64,000 bases of DNA from Pholiota molesta (GCA_014925825.1 JACGCK010000016.1:248001-312000), one strand, 5' to 3'; positions 13,577-25,446 are shown, counted from the first letter of the stretch. Notes: generated by a model from the sequence alone, not told the origin. Translations and numbers: made by a program.

Positions 13577-15144
13577 ATGATTTTGGGACTGCTCAGCCTG
13601 TCCTACATCAGTGCCCTGCTTCTCTATACCTGCGCATCCCCCGTCGAACATCGCTCTGATGTCCGCTTTACTGCTAAATCCGAGCGCGCCTGGCTCTGGG
13701 GTTGGGCATGGGGCACAGAAAGCACTGTCTCCATCGTCGACCGCTCCCCCGTCGTTTCATTCCCCTCAAGGCCAGGTACGTTTTGTTCAAAGGAAGTATA
13801 CGTTATATTTTCCCGTTGTTGACTGTACCTTGACCTGCAGCGGCATTCGGGGCTGAGATCACTGATCCGCTCCTAGGATATGTTATCCCCTGTCGTCATT
13901 CACAGTTCCGTGCAGTAAAAACATCGTCACTGAAAGGCCCTTTCCTGAAAACTCTGGTTGTCCCGATCTCTGCCTCAGCGGTGACCATCAACCAACCGAG
14001 ACATGGATTGCCCTGGTCCAAAGGGGGAGATGCGAATTCGTCAAGAAGGTGCGGGAAGCTCAAAGACTGGGTGCTAAAGCTGTCGTTGTCGGAGGCGAAG
14101 ACCCAGAGGTATCCGGATTCCCTGACACATTGGTCAATATGTATAGTCCTGGTGCGCAATTAGACACCCCAAAAATGCACTATTTTACTGACCTCATCAT
14201 GATCGTCACTGCAGAGGACTCGTCCGATATAAGGATAGCCGCTACATATATCAAGTACTCCGATTATGTGCAGCTTTACACCCTCATATCGCACTCAAAC
14301 ACAACACATTCTGGATTACCTACCCTATCTTTGCTTATTACTGCTGAATATTCTGCTTGGGAGTGGTACTCGTGAGTCAAGCAGCCAAATCTGTCGAGTA
14401 ACATTAATTCATCTATTTGGCGCAGGCCCATCATCACATTCATCATTATTCTTCTGTTACCATCAGCTTTGACGTTTATCACGCTTTTGATTCATAGAAT
14501 ACGGGCGGCTCGTGCAGCGCAACGCGACCGTGCCCCAGAAGACGTCGTCCGAAATCTGCCATGGAGAGTATGGACTGGAACCGGATGGGAAAAACACGAA
14601 GGTGGCGAAGACGCTAATGCAGTTCCAGATGTAGTCGCTACGGAAGATGTCGTTGAGGATGGTCTTGGCCCTAAAGATGACGGTACCAAAAACCCTCCAT
14701 CCCAGCCTAATAACGTCTCCCCGCCATCAGAAGAAACGCTTCGACGTCACTTCCTACGGAATCGCCCGAGAACAAGCCATGGTTTGAATTACAGCTTGAA
14801 TGTGCTATCTGTCTATCGCAGTTCGCGAAGGGCGACAAAGTCCGAGTTCTACCTTGTCACCATATTTTCCATCTCAGTGAAGTGGATGAATGGTTGATAC
14901 ACCGAAAGAAATTGGTACCGTTACCATCACTTGTATCTTTTTTTTTCGCTTGATTGCTAACCTCCAGCCTTTTTTTTAGTGTCCTGTTTGCAAGGCGGAT
15001 GTCACGCAGCCGCCACCTCCTCCACCTATACGACCATACACTACGCCATCAACCGAGTCGTCTAATACTCCACAGCCCACTCCCACGATTAACGCAACGG
15101 AACGAACACCTCTGCTCTCTAACGACACTCAAGGCGACACATAA
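13577..15144 (+). CDS. PA-TM-RING E3 ubiquitin ligase
   Basis: The protein begins with a hydrophobic signal ([20 protein letters not shown]). A protease-associated domain follows, marked by [29 protein letters not shown] and a DSSDIRI block after an intron. A single transmembrane helix is encoded by [20 protein letters not shown] (about 14430-14490), followed by an acidic, Pro-rich cytosolic stretch. The RING-H2 domain is [23 protein letters not shown], then after an intron CPVCKADV. The tail is Pro-rich and ends at the TAA at 15144. The RNF13/GRAIL family with this architecture ubiquitinates membrane cargo in endosomes or vacuoles. Two one-base deficits break the frame: C run 13887-13890 (before SSFTVPC) and CC 14753-14754 (before [10 protein letters not shown]). 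All zinc ligands of the RING are present. Confidence 0.88.
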
Positions 15145-16182
15145 TTGCCACGACCTCAATGTCCATAACTTTTTGGTAATCTGCGACTGTACTTATTAAT
15201 CTTCTACTATGACTCCAGCAGACTGTAAATATATATACCTCCACGCAACGTACTGTACATCTGCAAATCTTATTGTGCTAGTATGACTTGCATTTCTGGG
15301 CGGCGTTTGTGGCACTGGAGACGATTGTTGTGTGAGTAAATGAATTCCTGGTAAGTCAGTTCATGTAGTCAGCCGTTCATTGTCCTATCATGAATGAAGG
15401 GGAGGTTATTGTGGTTGAGTGAGTGAATCTTGAGTGAATTCAGGCTTTTAAGCTCACAGTGGCACGCATGTTGATGGCAATCGTCTAGGCCTTAGGTTTT
15501 ATCTTATCTGAGATTGGCGTTCCCCACGTGGCGTTCTGATGACATCACCTGATGACAGCCCTTATTGTTTTTTGTGTCGCGATGCGCTTGGTGAACTTGC
15601 CTTTCAAACTTCCATGATCGTACTATACTCAGGGGTCGGACCGGCACCTAATCCTGTTCTCTCAGAATATCTCCCCAAACCGATCCTGCTAGGGATGCCC
15701 CTTCATGTCGCGCTTGTGTCACAACTTGAACCTCGCCTACTATTCTGGCCCAATATCGTCAACGGCCGGACCCACACGGCCCTACAACTATGAACGGCCC
15801 AATGAGCCGGCATTCTAGTTTGGAGCAATTGTTATTCTTGATCCATTCTAGAAAGGACCAAATCACCGCACTCTATTGGCTAAGCTCTGCTAAGATACGG
15901 CCTTTTACCGGTGGATGTTATGTCGAGAAGTCCAAGTCTAGCAAAAACCTCGCCTGAAAGCAAGGAGATAAGCTTTCCTTATACCTACGCAGCTTCTTAA
16001 TGCGACTGCTATATCAATCCCACTCAGCTACGACTTATCCCCTGATAAAGGTCAAGAAGAAATGCCTCGAGTACCGTCCCCGGGAGAGTTGACAACGATA
16101 ACAATAAGACTAGGAACCACGCCTATATCATTTCCCAACAATAAACCATCAGAATATTAGGTCAGACTAGGCATTTCCTGAA
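15145..16182. other. Intergenic region after the PA-RING gene
   Basis: About 1 kb with no supported gene. An open frame at 15539-15793 lacks recognisable features. Several short GC-rich palindromic stretches occur, but nothing I can name. Confidence 0.4.
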
Positions 16183-16645
16183 ATGCCGGCTCTTCGTCCC
16201 AAATTCACACCCTAGCGCGCGTTTTGGTCCTGCTGCTTATTGTCTTTTCTTCTTCCGCGGCCGAATATGTAGATCGCCCACCCCAGAATGTAGAAGTCTT
16301 TGATCCAATCCCCGTTATTTCCCCCTACAACGAAGATCTTTACACGCTCTCCTCGTGGGCCCAAACTCTATTGAACCACCCGTAAAGTGGACATATTTGT
16401 CGCTTTGACCACAGTGCCCGCGCACGGTTCTTCGGGCAGGACCTTATCATTGTTGGTATTGTATGATGCCGGTGAGTTTGTCCTTGCTGGAAGGAACATA
16501 AAGCTGAGCGCGCGCGCTGGCCTGGGGTGCTTCTTCCTTTTTGTCAGGTTTTTTCTTGGACTTTCCTGTACCTGTTACCCCACCATCCCATCTGCGACGA
16601 CTAACTATATCGTCTGAGCCTTCGCAACCATATCGACATGTCTAG
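16183..16645 (+). CDS. Possible small secreted or membrane protein (unrecognised)
   Basis: An ATG at 16183 starts MPALRPKFTP. After one apparent missing C (CCC at about 16210-16212) the frame continues as a strongly hydrophobic segment, ARVLVLLLIVFSSSAAEYVD, like a signal peptide. Then come FDPIPVISPYNEDLYTLSSW and DIFVALTTVPAHGSSGRTLS, joined only across a further frame break near 16383. An intron (GTGAGT..GTCAG, about 16471-16548) could join a last exon whose TAG at 16643-16645 overlaps the ATG of the CCCH gene. The pattern looks coding rather than random, but I do not recognise the family and the overlap is odd. It could also be part of the 5' region of the next gene. Confidence 0.28.
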
Positions 16646-18150
16646 GAGATCGCAGTCGCAGAAGAAACGACATAGTGCGTGTGCTATATCTGACCTAATC
16701 CGTCCATAGCCTTCAATGCTTATTTTCTCTGGTTCTTCTCTGGTGGGCAGCCAAACCATGCAAATTCTTCCAGATGAATACATGCCCTCATTCAGCTGAG
16801 GTGTGCGACTTTGCCCATGTTCTGGCAAGTCCACTGGACGTTCAGGCGATACCGTCCATGTGCCGATATTACTATGCCGGTCATTGCGTGAACGGAGCGT
16901 CGTGCAAGTATCGACATGGTGAAGGTGAGTTACATAATTCGAACTCTGCCCACGAAGGTCTAATTCAAACATAATCTAGTCCCAACGGCTTCACCTCTCG
17001 AATTACGAACGTCCACAGATTCAGTACCTGATTGGGCAGCCATAGGAGCCTCTGAAGCGGTAAGTGTCCTTCTCGCTGGTTATATACCCCTCTTGAATTC
17101 CACGGCATCTGCAAAGGCGTACCCCGACAGTCCGCCTCTCTACAGAACCTTTAGTGCTCCCTATGTCCAAAGTTGGCCCACTATGGCTTTCTCCCCACCC
17201 ACCTCCTTTCACCCCAATCCCATGAGTCCTTGATATTCTCCCCTTCCCCCCGCTCACGCGACTCCATCCAGTCGGTGTCGACATCGAATACCAGCTTGGA
17301 GTCGGACGACGTGATGATTGTGACTGACGATCCGCACTATGATGAGCACCCGCATTCACACCAGTCACAGGTATGCGTCGCGGACGATTCGCCCGTTATC
17401 CATGTGCCGCCCTTCCATGCGCCGTTGCTGTATGTGAACACGCAGCCGCCTGTTCTCGGGTTTGACTATGTGTATGGCATGGGGCTCAAAAGCCCACCGC
17501 CTGTGAAGCCACGGCAGGGCATCTCGAAGTCTTCTGTGAAACAGAAGGCGCTCAAGTTCAAGAGTTGGTGGCATTTCTTTTTTTTGTGAGGGAGGAAATT
17601 TCTGACATTCATCGAATAGCCAAGCCTTGTAAATTCTTCCCTACCGAAAAGGGCTGCCCAAATGGAAGCTCCTGTACTTTGTAAGTCCAATATCAAGTGC
17701 TTAAAGAGAATAATAATAATCCTGTTATATTTCATAGCATTCACGACGAAAAGTGGTCGAGGAGCTCATCCCCCGAGGGCTCGTCCCAGTCCTCGACCGT
17801 CGAAAAAGAAGAGAGTCCTCGCAAAAATTTCGTGCCCATCCCGTGGCGCGTTATCGGTGGCGGGTCCTTGTCAGCACGGCCAGGAAGGACGAGGCAGAGG
17901 AACAGCCCACAACCGACGTTGACTGCCCGATCCCGTCGCGGCCTGCAAACATTGCTTTGCCACCGCTCAAGATCAGCACGCGGCAGCGTTCTAATTCTAT
18001 TCCTTCGACCCCGAGTATCACTCAGGTCAAGGTCGAACACGTAAGCAGTACTTCTTGCATGTTCACGTTCAATCCGATGTATTCGCGTTGCTCATGTGCC
18101 TACGCCGCCTTTCACAGCTCTTCTCCGCTGAGTCCCCCGGTGTTCTATGA
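16638..18150 (+). CDS. Three-finger CCCH zinc-finger protein
   Basis: The start gives MSRRSQSQKKRH, spliced to the first finger: CKFFQMNTCPHSAEVCDFAH (CX7CX6CX3H). The second is CRYYYAGHCVNGASCKYRH (CX7CX5CX3H). A long Ser/Pro-rich region (about 17000-17560) with acidic and His-rich patches separates the third finger, CKFFPTEKGCPNGSSCTFIH (CX8CX5CX3H, about 17630-17750). The tail is Ser/Arg-rich and ends LFSAESPGVL at 18150 after a last short exon. CCCH fingers bind single-stranded, often AU-rich RNA, so a role in mRNA processing or decay is inferred. Frame breaks of one missing base occur near 17228-17231 (before SLIFSPSPRSR) and in GGG 17862-17864 (before VLVSTARKDEAEE). Confidence 0.78.
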
Positions 18151-18885
18151 TCTGTTTAACGATTGGACAGACATTGTATGCTCTCGAGTTCGATTTTCTC
18201 CTTCGCTGTGGTTTCCGAGCTGCTAATGACCCTTCGATCTTCTCTCGCATGCTCTGGAATTTTTGTTGTTCGATTAGTACTACCTCTTCTTTTGATTTTC
18301 GCACTTCATACAAATACAAGGACTGCTATATAAATGGGCTGACAATTGCAGTAATTACAAGATGTACATCAAATCAATATACACAATAGCGCAATTTGCG
18401 TTTTATGCTAGACCTACAGTGGGTCCTGGACCGCGTTTGGATGGTTAGCCAGCTTGTGCAATTGCTGTGTGCTGGCTGTGTGATGCTGTGATACTAGAGA
18501 AAGGTGAGCTGATGAGGTACGGTGTGCTCTGTAGCCAGATCGGTCACTGAGGCTTCGAAGGTAGCTACTTGGAGCAGATGCAGGCAAGATCCAGGGTCGG
18601 ACAGCAAATCAGGAAGGATGATCCGAGTCGAGAAGGGGCTAAGTTCTTATCAGATAAGATGGATGACTACGAGGAGAGGGCCTTTCGTCATCGTATACCA
18701 TCAACTACGAAGTGACTTGTGGGCAACTTGTGGGTGTAGCTTGAGAAAAGCAGCCCATTAGAGGAACCTTCCTGCTGACAACAGCACCGCTTCCACCGTG
18801 ACGCAACAGCACTTTATAGCACACCATCCTTCAGCCGTCCCATTCCGCCATTCTTCCTCTCCTTCACCCTTTGTGCACCACTACC
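18151..18885. other. Intergenic and promoter region of the heme oxygenase gene
   Basis: 735 bases with no supported gene. A TTTATAG element lies about 75 bases before the ATG at 18886 and could act as a TATA box. Confidence 0.35.
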
Positions 18886-20033
18886 ATGGCCACCGTCGAC
18901 TACACCCAGCCCCTCGCCACTCTGCTGCGAGACAGCACCCATGAGGCCCACGACCAAGTCGCCACGAGCACCGGCGCTAAACGCCTCCTCAGTGGCCAAC
19001 TAAGCAGAGACGAGTACGTCCAGTACCTAATGATGCTGTGGCATGTATACGAGTGAGCCCCCGTCCCCTCCATTTTACCGTTCAAAAGCCCTGACTGCGA
19101 CCATCTTTTCTCTTTCAGCGCCTTCGAGAGGGCGCTCGACCGCCATGCCACCAACCCGTTCTGGAGCCCACTACAACCCCGCGCTGCTCGCCCGCGCCCC
19201 CGCACTCTCCGCCGACATCGCCCACCTCCTCCAGGTCGACGAGGGCGCATGGAAGGCGCACCCCATCCACACACGGCTGCTCAAATCCGCCCCCTCGGCG
19301 CTCACCCGTACGTGCAGCGCATCGAGGCCGTCGCCGACGCCGCGGACCCCACCGCGCTCCTTGCCCACTCGTACGTGCGCTACCTCGGCGACCTGAGCGG
19401 CGGGCAGACGATCCGCCATATACTGGCGAAGGCGTACGACCTCGACGAGGCGGCGGGCTTCGGGGTGTCCTTCTACGCATTCAAGGAGCTGCGTTCCGCC
19501 AAGCTGGCGAACCAGGGCGAGATGAAGCGCATCAAGGAGTGGTTCCGAGAGGGCATGAACAAGGCCGGGGAACAGGGTGGGGTCGAGGTTAAGAGTAAGT
19601 ATCGTCCAAGGCTTAGAAAAGGCTTCTATCGCCTTTTTAATCTTTCGCATGCGGCTTGATACTGACGTATTCTTTCCCACCTCCTTCAGCTGCTGTGGTC
19701 GAGGAAGCGAAGAGCGCCTTCACCCTGAACACAGGGCTGTTCACTGTGCTCGATCTGGCTGAAGAAACTCCAGAGCAAGACGTGGCGGTCGCGCCTTCAG
19801 AGAAGACCTTCCCCATATCCCAAGTAATTGGTGTCATTGCAGCAAGTACGTCCAGGCCTTCCTATCAGATTTGTCATGCAATGTATAATCTATAGATGCT
19901 CATGATTTTCATTTCCGCAGTTTGTTTAGCGCACTTCGTCCTCGTCCTTGGAGGCTTTACAGGTGACAAGGGATACGAGAAGCTCCTCGCCGCAGAGCAA
20001 TGGTTCGCCACTGTGTTCTCTCAGAACAAGTAG
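18886..20033 (+). CDS. Heme oxygenase, C-terminally membrane-anchored
   Basis: Heme oxygenase cleaves heme to biliverdin, CO and Fe2+. Four exons are visible. Exon 1 has LATLLRDSTHEAHDQVATST; the His after Thr is the expected proximal heme ligand. Exon 2 has AFERALDRHATNP, then SYVRYLGDLSGGQTIRHIL, the distal-helix glycine-rich motif with the catalytic Asp. The last two exons hold an acidic linker and the tail ISQVIGVIAA then CLAHFVLVLGGF, a transmembrane anchor as in yeast Hmx1, so an ER-membrane location is inferred. The stop is at 20033. Exon 2 is GC-rich and needs three added bases: near 19158, near 19169-19172, and in CCC at 19305-19307. With these the protein aligns throughout; without them the middle is scrambled. 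Confidence 0.9.
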
Positions 20034-20504
20034 ATGATACATACCCGGCGCACATTTGTATCTATAGAATCCATCATATCACAGATCTCTACCTCTTTAT
20101 GACCTACTCTATGTATACCGGAAGTTCCTTACAACCTCACGACCTCGTCTTCATTACACATTCCTAGTCACATTAAATGTTTTGCTATTAGATACTAAGT
20201 GCATGCCTCAATCAATATCGATATACATAGTGGAGCTTAGACGGGGTAGTAAGAAAAAAGCCAACCCGCTCGCTCTGCGAGGGAGGGTATGTATGGTGCG
20301 TATAGACAACAGCTAAATGTTTGAAAGTTGAAAAAATGCATAGCGGCGACAGGTCGAAAGATAGAGGTTTGACACTTGCGCCCCAGCCTCAAACGAGCTA
20401 ATAAGAAACCAAACGAGTGGTATAACGAAATATGCCAGGCAATAGCCCGCTCCAGAGAGTCCATTACAGAAAGCGCCAAAGAAAAAGGAGGCTCAATAAT
20501 GTCC
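20034..20504. other. Convergent 3' flanks
   Basis: 470 bases between the stops of the heme oxygenase and the aspartic peptidase. Long open frames here are antisense shadows of the peptidase tail. No separate gene is supported. Confidence 0.45.
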
Positions 20505-22751
20505 TTAGTACGCACGGGGGTCATAGCCATGGCCTCCTTGCTGTTGCTGTTGCTGGTGTTGTTGTTGCTGGGGATAGTATGGGGGATATTGTTCTGGGTA
20601 TGCTTGCAGCGAATTTGTACTCTGGTTTTGGTCATAATTCTGGCTGTAGTGCAGAGCTTGCGAGGAGTGTGGCGAGGGAGGGGCTTGCGATGCAGACGAC
20701 ATGCGCGGCTGCGAGGGGTACGAGGGGGACGTGAAATCGGCCGTGCTATTATTGTTATTATTGAAATCCGCCATGCTGCGATTCGGGGTTTCCAGAGGCA
20801 CGTATGACTCGCGCTTGCCCTTGATCTTGGAGAAGAAGCCGCCTTTTTTCTTCCTATCGTACCCTGTGCCCAGCGCAGCAGCGTCCATCTCCAGGTTCTT
20901 CTTTGCGTTCTTTTGCTTACGTCTGCAGCAGCATTTCCAGACGACGAAGCCGACGGTGAGGAGGACAAAGGCGAGGCAGCCGACGAAGATGTATGGCCAA
21001 CGACTAAGAATCATCTCTTGATACTTCTTCTTCTTCTCTTCCTCAGAGACAGGCGAGTGCTGCGTTTGGTTAGCAGGAAGGAGGGCCCATCTCGGGTCAG
21101 TGGAGATAGTGTCGTTACCACCAAGTCGGACATTGACGAAGTCTTGGCGGGCTGCAGCGATGTTGACGAATGAGGCCAATTGAATGTAAGGGTGCTCTGT
21201 GTCACTGGACTCGCCAATCCAGTCTCCGAAATCCAACAGCATGTACGCATTACGCACTGCAGGATGAATGTTCAGCTTTTGAGACGACGTGAAATGATGA
21301 GATCAACTTACGGAAACTCATCCCAAGAATCATGTCATAATGCCCGAGAATGCTGAACGCAGAAGTAATCGGTTGGAACTTCAAGAGGGATGAGATTAGA
21401 AAATCTAAACAATCTAAACGGTAGGCTACTCACAGCTCCAATGCAGACATTCTTGCCAGAACTGTCGACAATACCAAAGTTGTTGTCAACCACATCCAAA
21501 GGATGGATAGGGTAGTTGTGACCACCGAAATTGAAAGAGATATTGAGATATTGCCCACATGGCACGAGCCAGTATTGGTTCTGGGTATCATAAACTGCAC
21601 CTTGAACGCGGCCATAGATGGCATCAGATACATCTCGAGGTACTTGAGAAAAAGTGTAGCTGGAACAAATTAGAATCATCCAACATAACGATGATACCAG
21701 AGCATGCTCCACCTACCCAGTGTCAACAACAGCGACCAGCTGACCACTAGGAGCTGCAGGAACGATAGAATCGATGTCGATGGGAATTCCATCCGGTCCA
21801 ATGATGCCGATATTTTTGTCCGTAAGCGCTTGCCAATGCTGATCTACGGACCGACGTCAATTCACAAATCTGAAAGCCTCATCAAGGTTGCATACCTGAT
21901 TTCAAAAGTTTGTTAACCGTCTCCACATCGAGTTTAGGCATGCTGGTGATGTTTTCGAACCCAGGGACAACCTCCGAGACTGTGAACTGGCCTGTCATAT
22001 TCTGCCAGGATCGTTCACCCTGTTGAGTAGGAGTGTGATATAATTGTTGGTAGATGTATCTGCTTGGAAGATCTGCTGTAATAGCGTATTCGCGGAGGCA
22101 TTTTTGATCTTCTTTAGGATAGCGCTACTTTGGTTTGGCCCGAGACCTAATAGACCATCGTATCCTTGAGCTTGGATGTTTGATGTAAAAGTACTGGTGT
22201 CGTTGACATATACTATTGTTCATTGATTAGTTACACGACTTTTGGATTAAGCATAAACTCTACGCACTAAAGGCTTGGGCCGGGACTGTGGTATTTCCAA
22301 TGGCAACTGGTGCGGTATAAACATCGCCTGCGGAGTTAGGTGCGGTTAGTATACGCCGTGTTGAAGTTCACTGCCACATACCAGCTGCTTTTCCGACTGC
22401 GTATGTCAAAGTAACGGAGGAACCTGTGTCTTTCATACTTGATAAGGGAGCAGTACCAGGAAAATTAACCCATAAGTCAGAACTAGCAATGTCATTAGTT
22501 GGCGGGCGACTGCAGGGTGATTTCGATTCTACACACCTCCCTGTGTCCAAAAGCACGGGTACCGTCACACTAGCCACAGATATATTCCCGACATATTGTG
22601 CGTTTCCAATATTGCGTAGGGGGGTGGAGGAGCGTCGCGTTAATGAGGAGGTTGCATCGCCGGCGAAACGAATGTCAAATGGGAAAACAAGGCCATAGAC
22701 AGGACAGTCAAAGATCGTAAGAAGAAGGGAAAGTGGTATTAAAGAGCGCAT
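20505..22751 (-). CDS. Membrane-anchored A1 aspartic peptidase with polyQ cytosolic tail
   Basis: The ATG at 22751 opens a signal peptide (MRSLIPLSLLLTIFDCPVYG). The first catalytic site is LLDTG, spliced over an intron (about 22503-22549) to SSDLWV. The flap region follows, then SNIQAQGYDGLLGLGP. The second site is VVDTG, spliced to YTFSQVPRDVSDAIYG. Later blocks are GQYLNISFNFGG, FSILGHYDMILGMSF and RNAYMLLDFGDW. A transmembrane helix (PYIFVGCLAFVLLTVGFVVW) is followed by a Cys/Lys-rich stop-transfer and a cytosolic tail of about 150 residues with Asn runs, Tyr/Pro motifs and a Gln-rich end. Both catalytic Asp are present. One base is missing near 22001-22002 (before MTGQFTVSEVVPG). It lies head to head with a second peptidase of the same type. 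Confidence 0.92.
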
Positions 22752-23457
22752 CCGGAGTCTCAGAGATTGCGAGGGGAGGAAAGGCCGCAAACGGGGGGTA
22801 AAAAGGAGCGGGGAAGCAAATGGCGACGGCGAGAAGAGAAGATGGAGTTGAGGCTGTAACTTACTCACGCCTCGCCCGTAACACTAGTAGCCTCCGTTGC
22901 CGAGCTGCGCAGCTCAATATCCGACATCGTACCAAGCAACTTGTAATCGCCTGCCACAGTCCACCCTCCCTCCAACAAGTCATGTTGCACCGCGTTATTC
23001 ACTTCATGTATCTAGGACATCGGAAGGCCGTCTCTTGGCGCGGGGTCGACATCTGTCGGCTTTACATTGGAAAAAAGCTCTTTAAGAATCAACGCGGCTC
23101 GGGCAACAGGTTTGGATATGCTTCGAGCCTTGATCAGTGTCTATTGGATTCTACGAACACAAACCCTTCGGAAGAAGTGTATCACGCTTTCTTTTCGTTC
23201 TGCCCTCAAGGCTTGTCATGGGCTTGTGTACTTATGACAAGTATTCTATAACGGCATTGACCTTTGGGATGCCCAGGTTGAAGAAACCTCGGCGAGCCAA
23301 GAGTTATCAGTGGCCAGCGGATTTGATACAAGACAATCAGGGCAAAGCTTGAACATCATGGTGTCTTGTCTCTGTGCCCTTTTCTCGTCCCAAGAAGCGC
23401 ATGTCAACGGCACTCTTGTCTTGTTCTTAAACCGAGGCTTGTCGTCACCTTTCTTTG
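22752..23457. promoter_or_regulatory. Shared upstream region of two divergent aspartic peptidase genes
   Basis: 706 bases between the two start codons. It should carry both promoters. I found no convincing TATA box or repeated operator by eye. Confidence 0.4.
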
Positions 23458-25446
23458 ATGTTTCCGCTTTCCTTTCGTCATGGAGCGAGCTACCACGTTT
23501 TCTTTCTGTTGTTCTTCCAAGCCACTTGCACATATCGCCCTCAACTTCGCGGGTCATCTGCATCTGCCCTCCTGGACTCATCGATCCAACTTGGGTCGCA
23601 AACCTCAGGAAGTGTTACACTAAACAACTCGGCTGACATCAGTTATCACGCAGATATCATTGTTGGGAATCAAACATTCACCGTGCTCGTTGATACTGGA
23701 AGGTACGCCAAATTGACCACGAAATGGTTGAGTAATATATAGAAATGTTTCCTTTTCCTTCCACAGTTCCGATCTTTGGGTGGCAGGCAGCGTTGTCCAG
23801 AGTACCTCCTCAGGTCAAAACGCCAGTATAAAGTATGCTGCAAACTCCGTGATTGGTGCGTAAATGACTTGGAACCGGATAGTCTCCAAGCATCAATTCC
23901 CAGACGCAGGCTCAGTTAGATATGCCAACGTCGATTTTGCAGGACAACGGATTGTTAACCAAGCATTTTGTGAGCATTTGCATTTATTAATATTTCTTGT
24001 AGCATCCTTATTCATCCTTGGTCATGTTCATTAGTGGAGATAAAACCAGATGAGCATAATCCCAATGGCTATGGAATCCTTGGTATGTGCTGGCAATTTG
24101 TATTTGAGTAATAAAATAGAATAGACTAATGTCTGATGAAAGGCTTAGGACCAGGCTCGGGATCATTCATTGCACGCACTTTGCCTTCGACAGGCATGAC
24201 TCTGTTGAATCGTATATTTTCCCTGAATTCATCGAAATCGAACTTTTTCACCATCTTATTGGGTCGAGACAAAGGTAAAAATTTCGCTTGTACACCCGCT
24301 GAAGTACTCCAACCTAACAGGCAATAGATCCAACTACTTTTTTTAGAGGAAGCGTTACCGTCGGCGAAATTATTCCAGAATTTATCTCAATTCTTGACCA
24401 GGCTAAACTGCCTGTGACCACCGTCGCTGACGAAGAATCTGTTGACCAGCACCTACAAATCCTTCTTGATCCTAACGGCATTATAGGACCTGATGGCAAA
24501 GCGATTCCGACGCAGACGCTGGTTGAACAGACGGGAAACAAGGACCAAATGACAGTCGTCATAGATTCTGGATTCACGTTGCCGCAACTTCCTCGGTTCG
24601 AAATCATCCATTTTACCTACCTCTGGCCGCTAATTGTTTGCGATAGGTCAGTAGTGGACGGAATATACGGCAGATTGCGTGACTCAGAATTTCACGAAGT
24701 TTCGGGAATCGGAGGTGTTTACGTGCTACCTTGTGCACAAGAAGTCAACGTTACATTGGTATTTTCTGGAAAATCATACCCTATGCACCCTCTAGACATG
24801 ACGCTGTAAGCTGAATAATAATTCTTGAGTCTGCCCTAATCTGACATGCAGCTAGGGAGCCAACTTCTATTGGACTACCAGCTCTGCATACTCGACAAGG
24901 CCAAAGTGCTTGTATTGGAACGGTACTCCCTTCCTCCATGAAATCCGGATTTTTCTCGATAACAAACATATTATATCAGTTTCAGCCCTTCACGTATGGA
25001 AGAGGGAGTAAGCCAAACTATGACATAGTTCTTGGGATGGCTTTCCGTGCGCCTTCCACCGCTTCTCTTACATGAGAATTATCTAAATTTGTTAATCAGT
25101 ACGCAACGTATACGCATTGGTTGTTTATGGCGACGTCTTTAAAAATTCCACGACAACTCAAAGCTCGTACGTTCAATTTCTTTCCATCACAGAACGGGTA
25201 GAAGGTACGTGTTCCTGAAACTTCCTACTTATACTAACTCTGTTTCTCATTGACGTCTTTACAGCTCATCAAGACTTTGTGGCTGTCCGTCTGGGAGGTG
25301 TCGACACGACCGGGACTCGAGGATTCAAATCAAGTGGTTCGAAACGTCATAGAACGATATATTACATCGTGGCTGGTGTCATCACAGCCATCTTTCTATC
25401 CGTCTTTGTCATCTTCCTGATCTTGCGAGCTCGAAGACGAGGATAG
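23458..25446 (+). CDS. Membrane-anchored A1 aspartic peptidase with short tail
   Basis: At least nine introns with regular GT..AG borders split the gene. The N-terminus has a hydrophobic signal (HVFFLLFFQATCTY). The first active site is FTVLVDTG, spliced to SSDLWVAGSVV. GYGILGLGPGSGSF follows the flap region. The second is MTVVIDSGFTLPQLP (DSG rather than DTG, common in pepsins). Later blocks are PTTFFRGSVTVGEIIPEF, GVYVLPCAQEVNVTLVF, GRGSKPNYDIVLGMAF and NVYALVVYGDVF. The C-terminus is one transmembrane helix, IVAGVITAIFLSVFVIFLIL, and a basic RARRRG end at 25446. The whole frame is intact when the acceptor is taken at the CTAG at about 24853-24856. The start could alternatively lie at 23482 in another frame, but the 23458 frame matches downstream sequence. 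Confidence 0.9.

Noticed and set aside
15145..16182. Possible decayed transposon in the 15-16 kb gap
   Set aside because: No terminal repeats, transposase or reverse transcriptase remains are visible.
18900..19680. Long Arg/Gly-rich antisense frames over the heme oxygenase
   Set aside because: GC-rich third-position effect; the sense strand carries an unmistakable heme oxygenase.
20237..21173. Long open frames on the plus strand and other minus frames across the peptidase tail
   Set aside because: They are shadows of the low-complexity Gln/Ser/Pro tail; they show no domain and no splice context.
24840..24870. Frame break in the second peptidase at the REPTSIG/EPTSIG junction
   Set aside because: Using the CTAG acceptor restores the frame without any added base.
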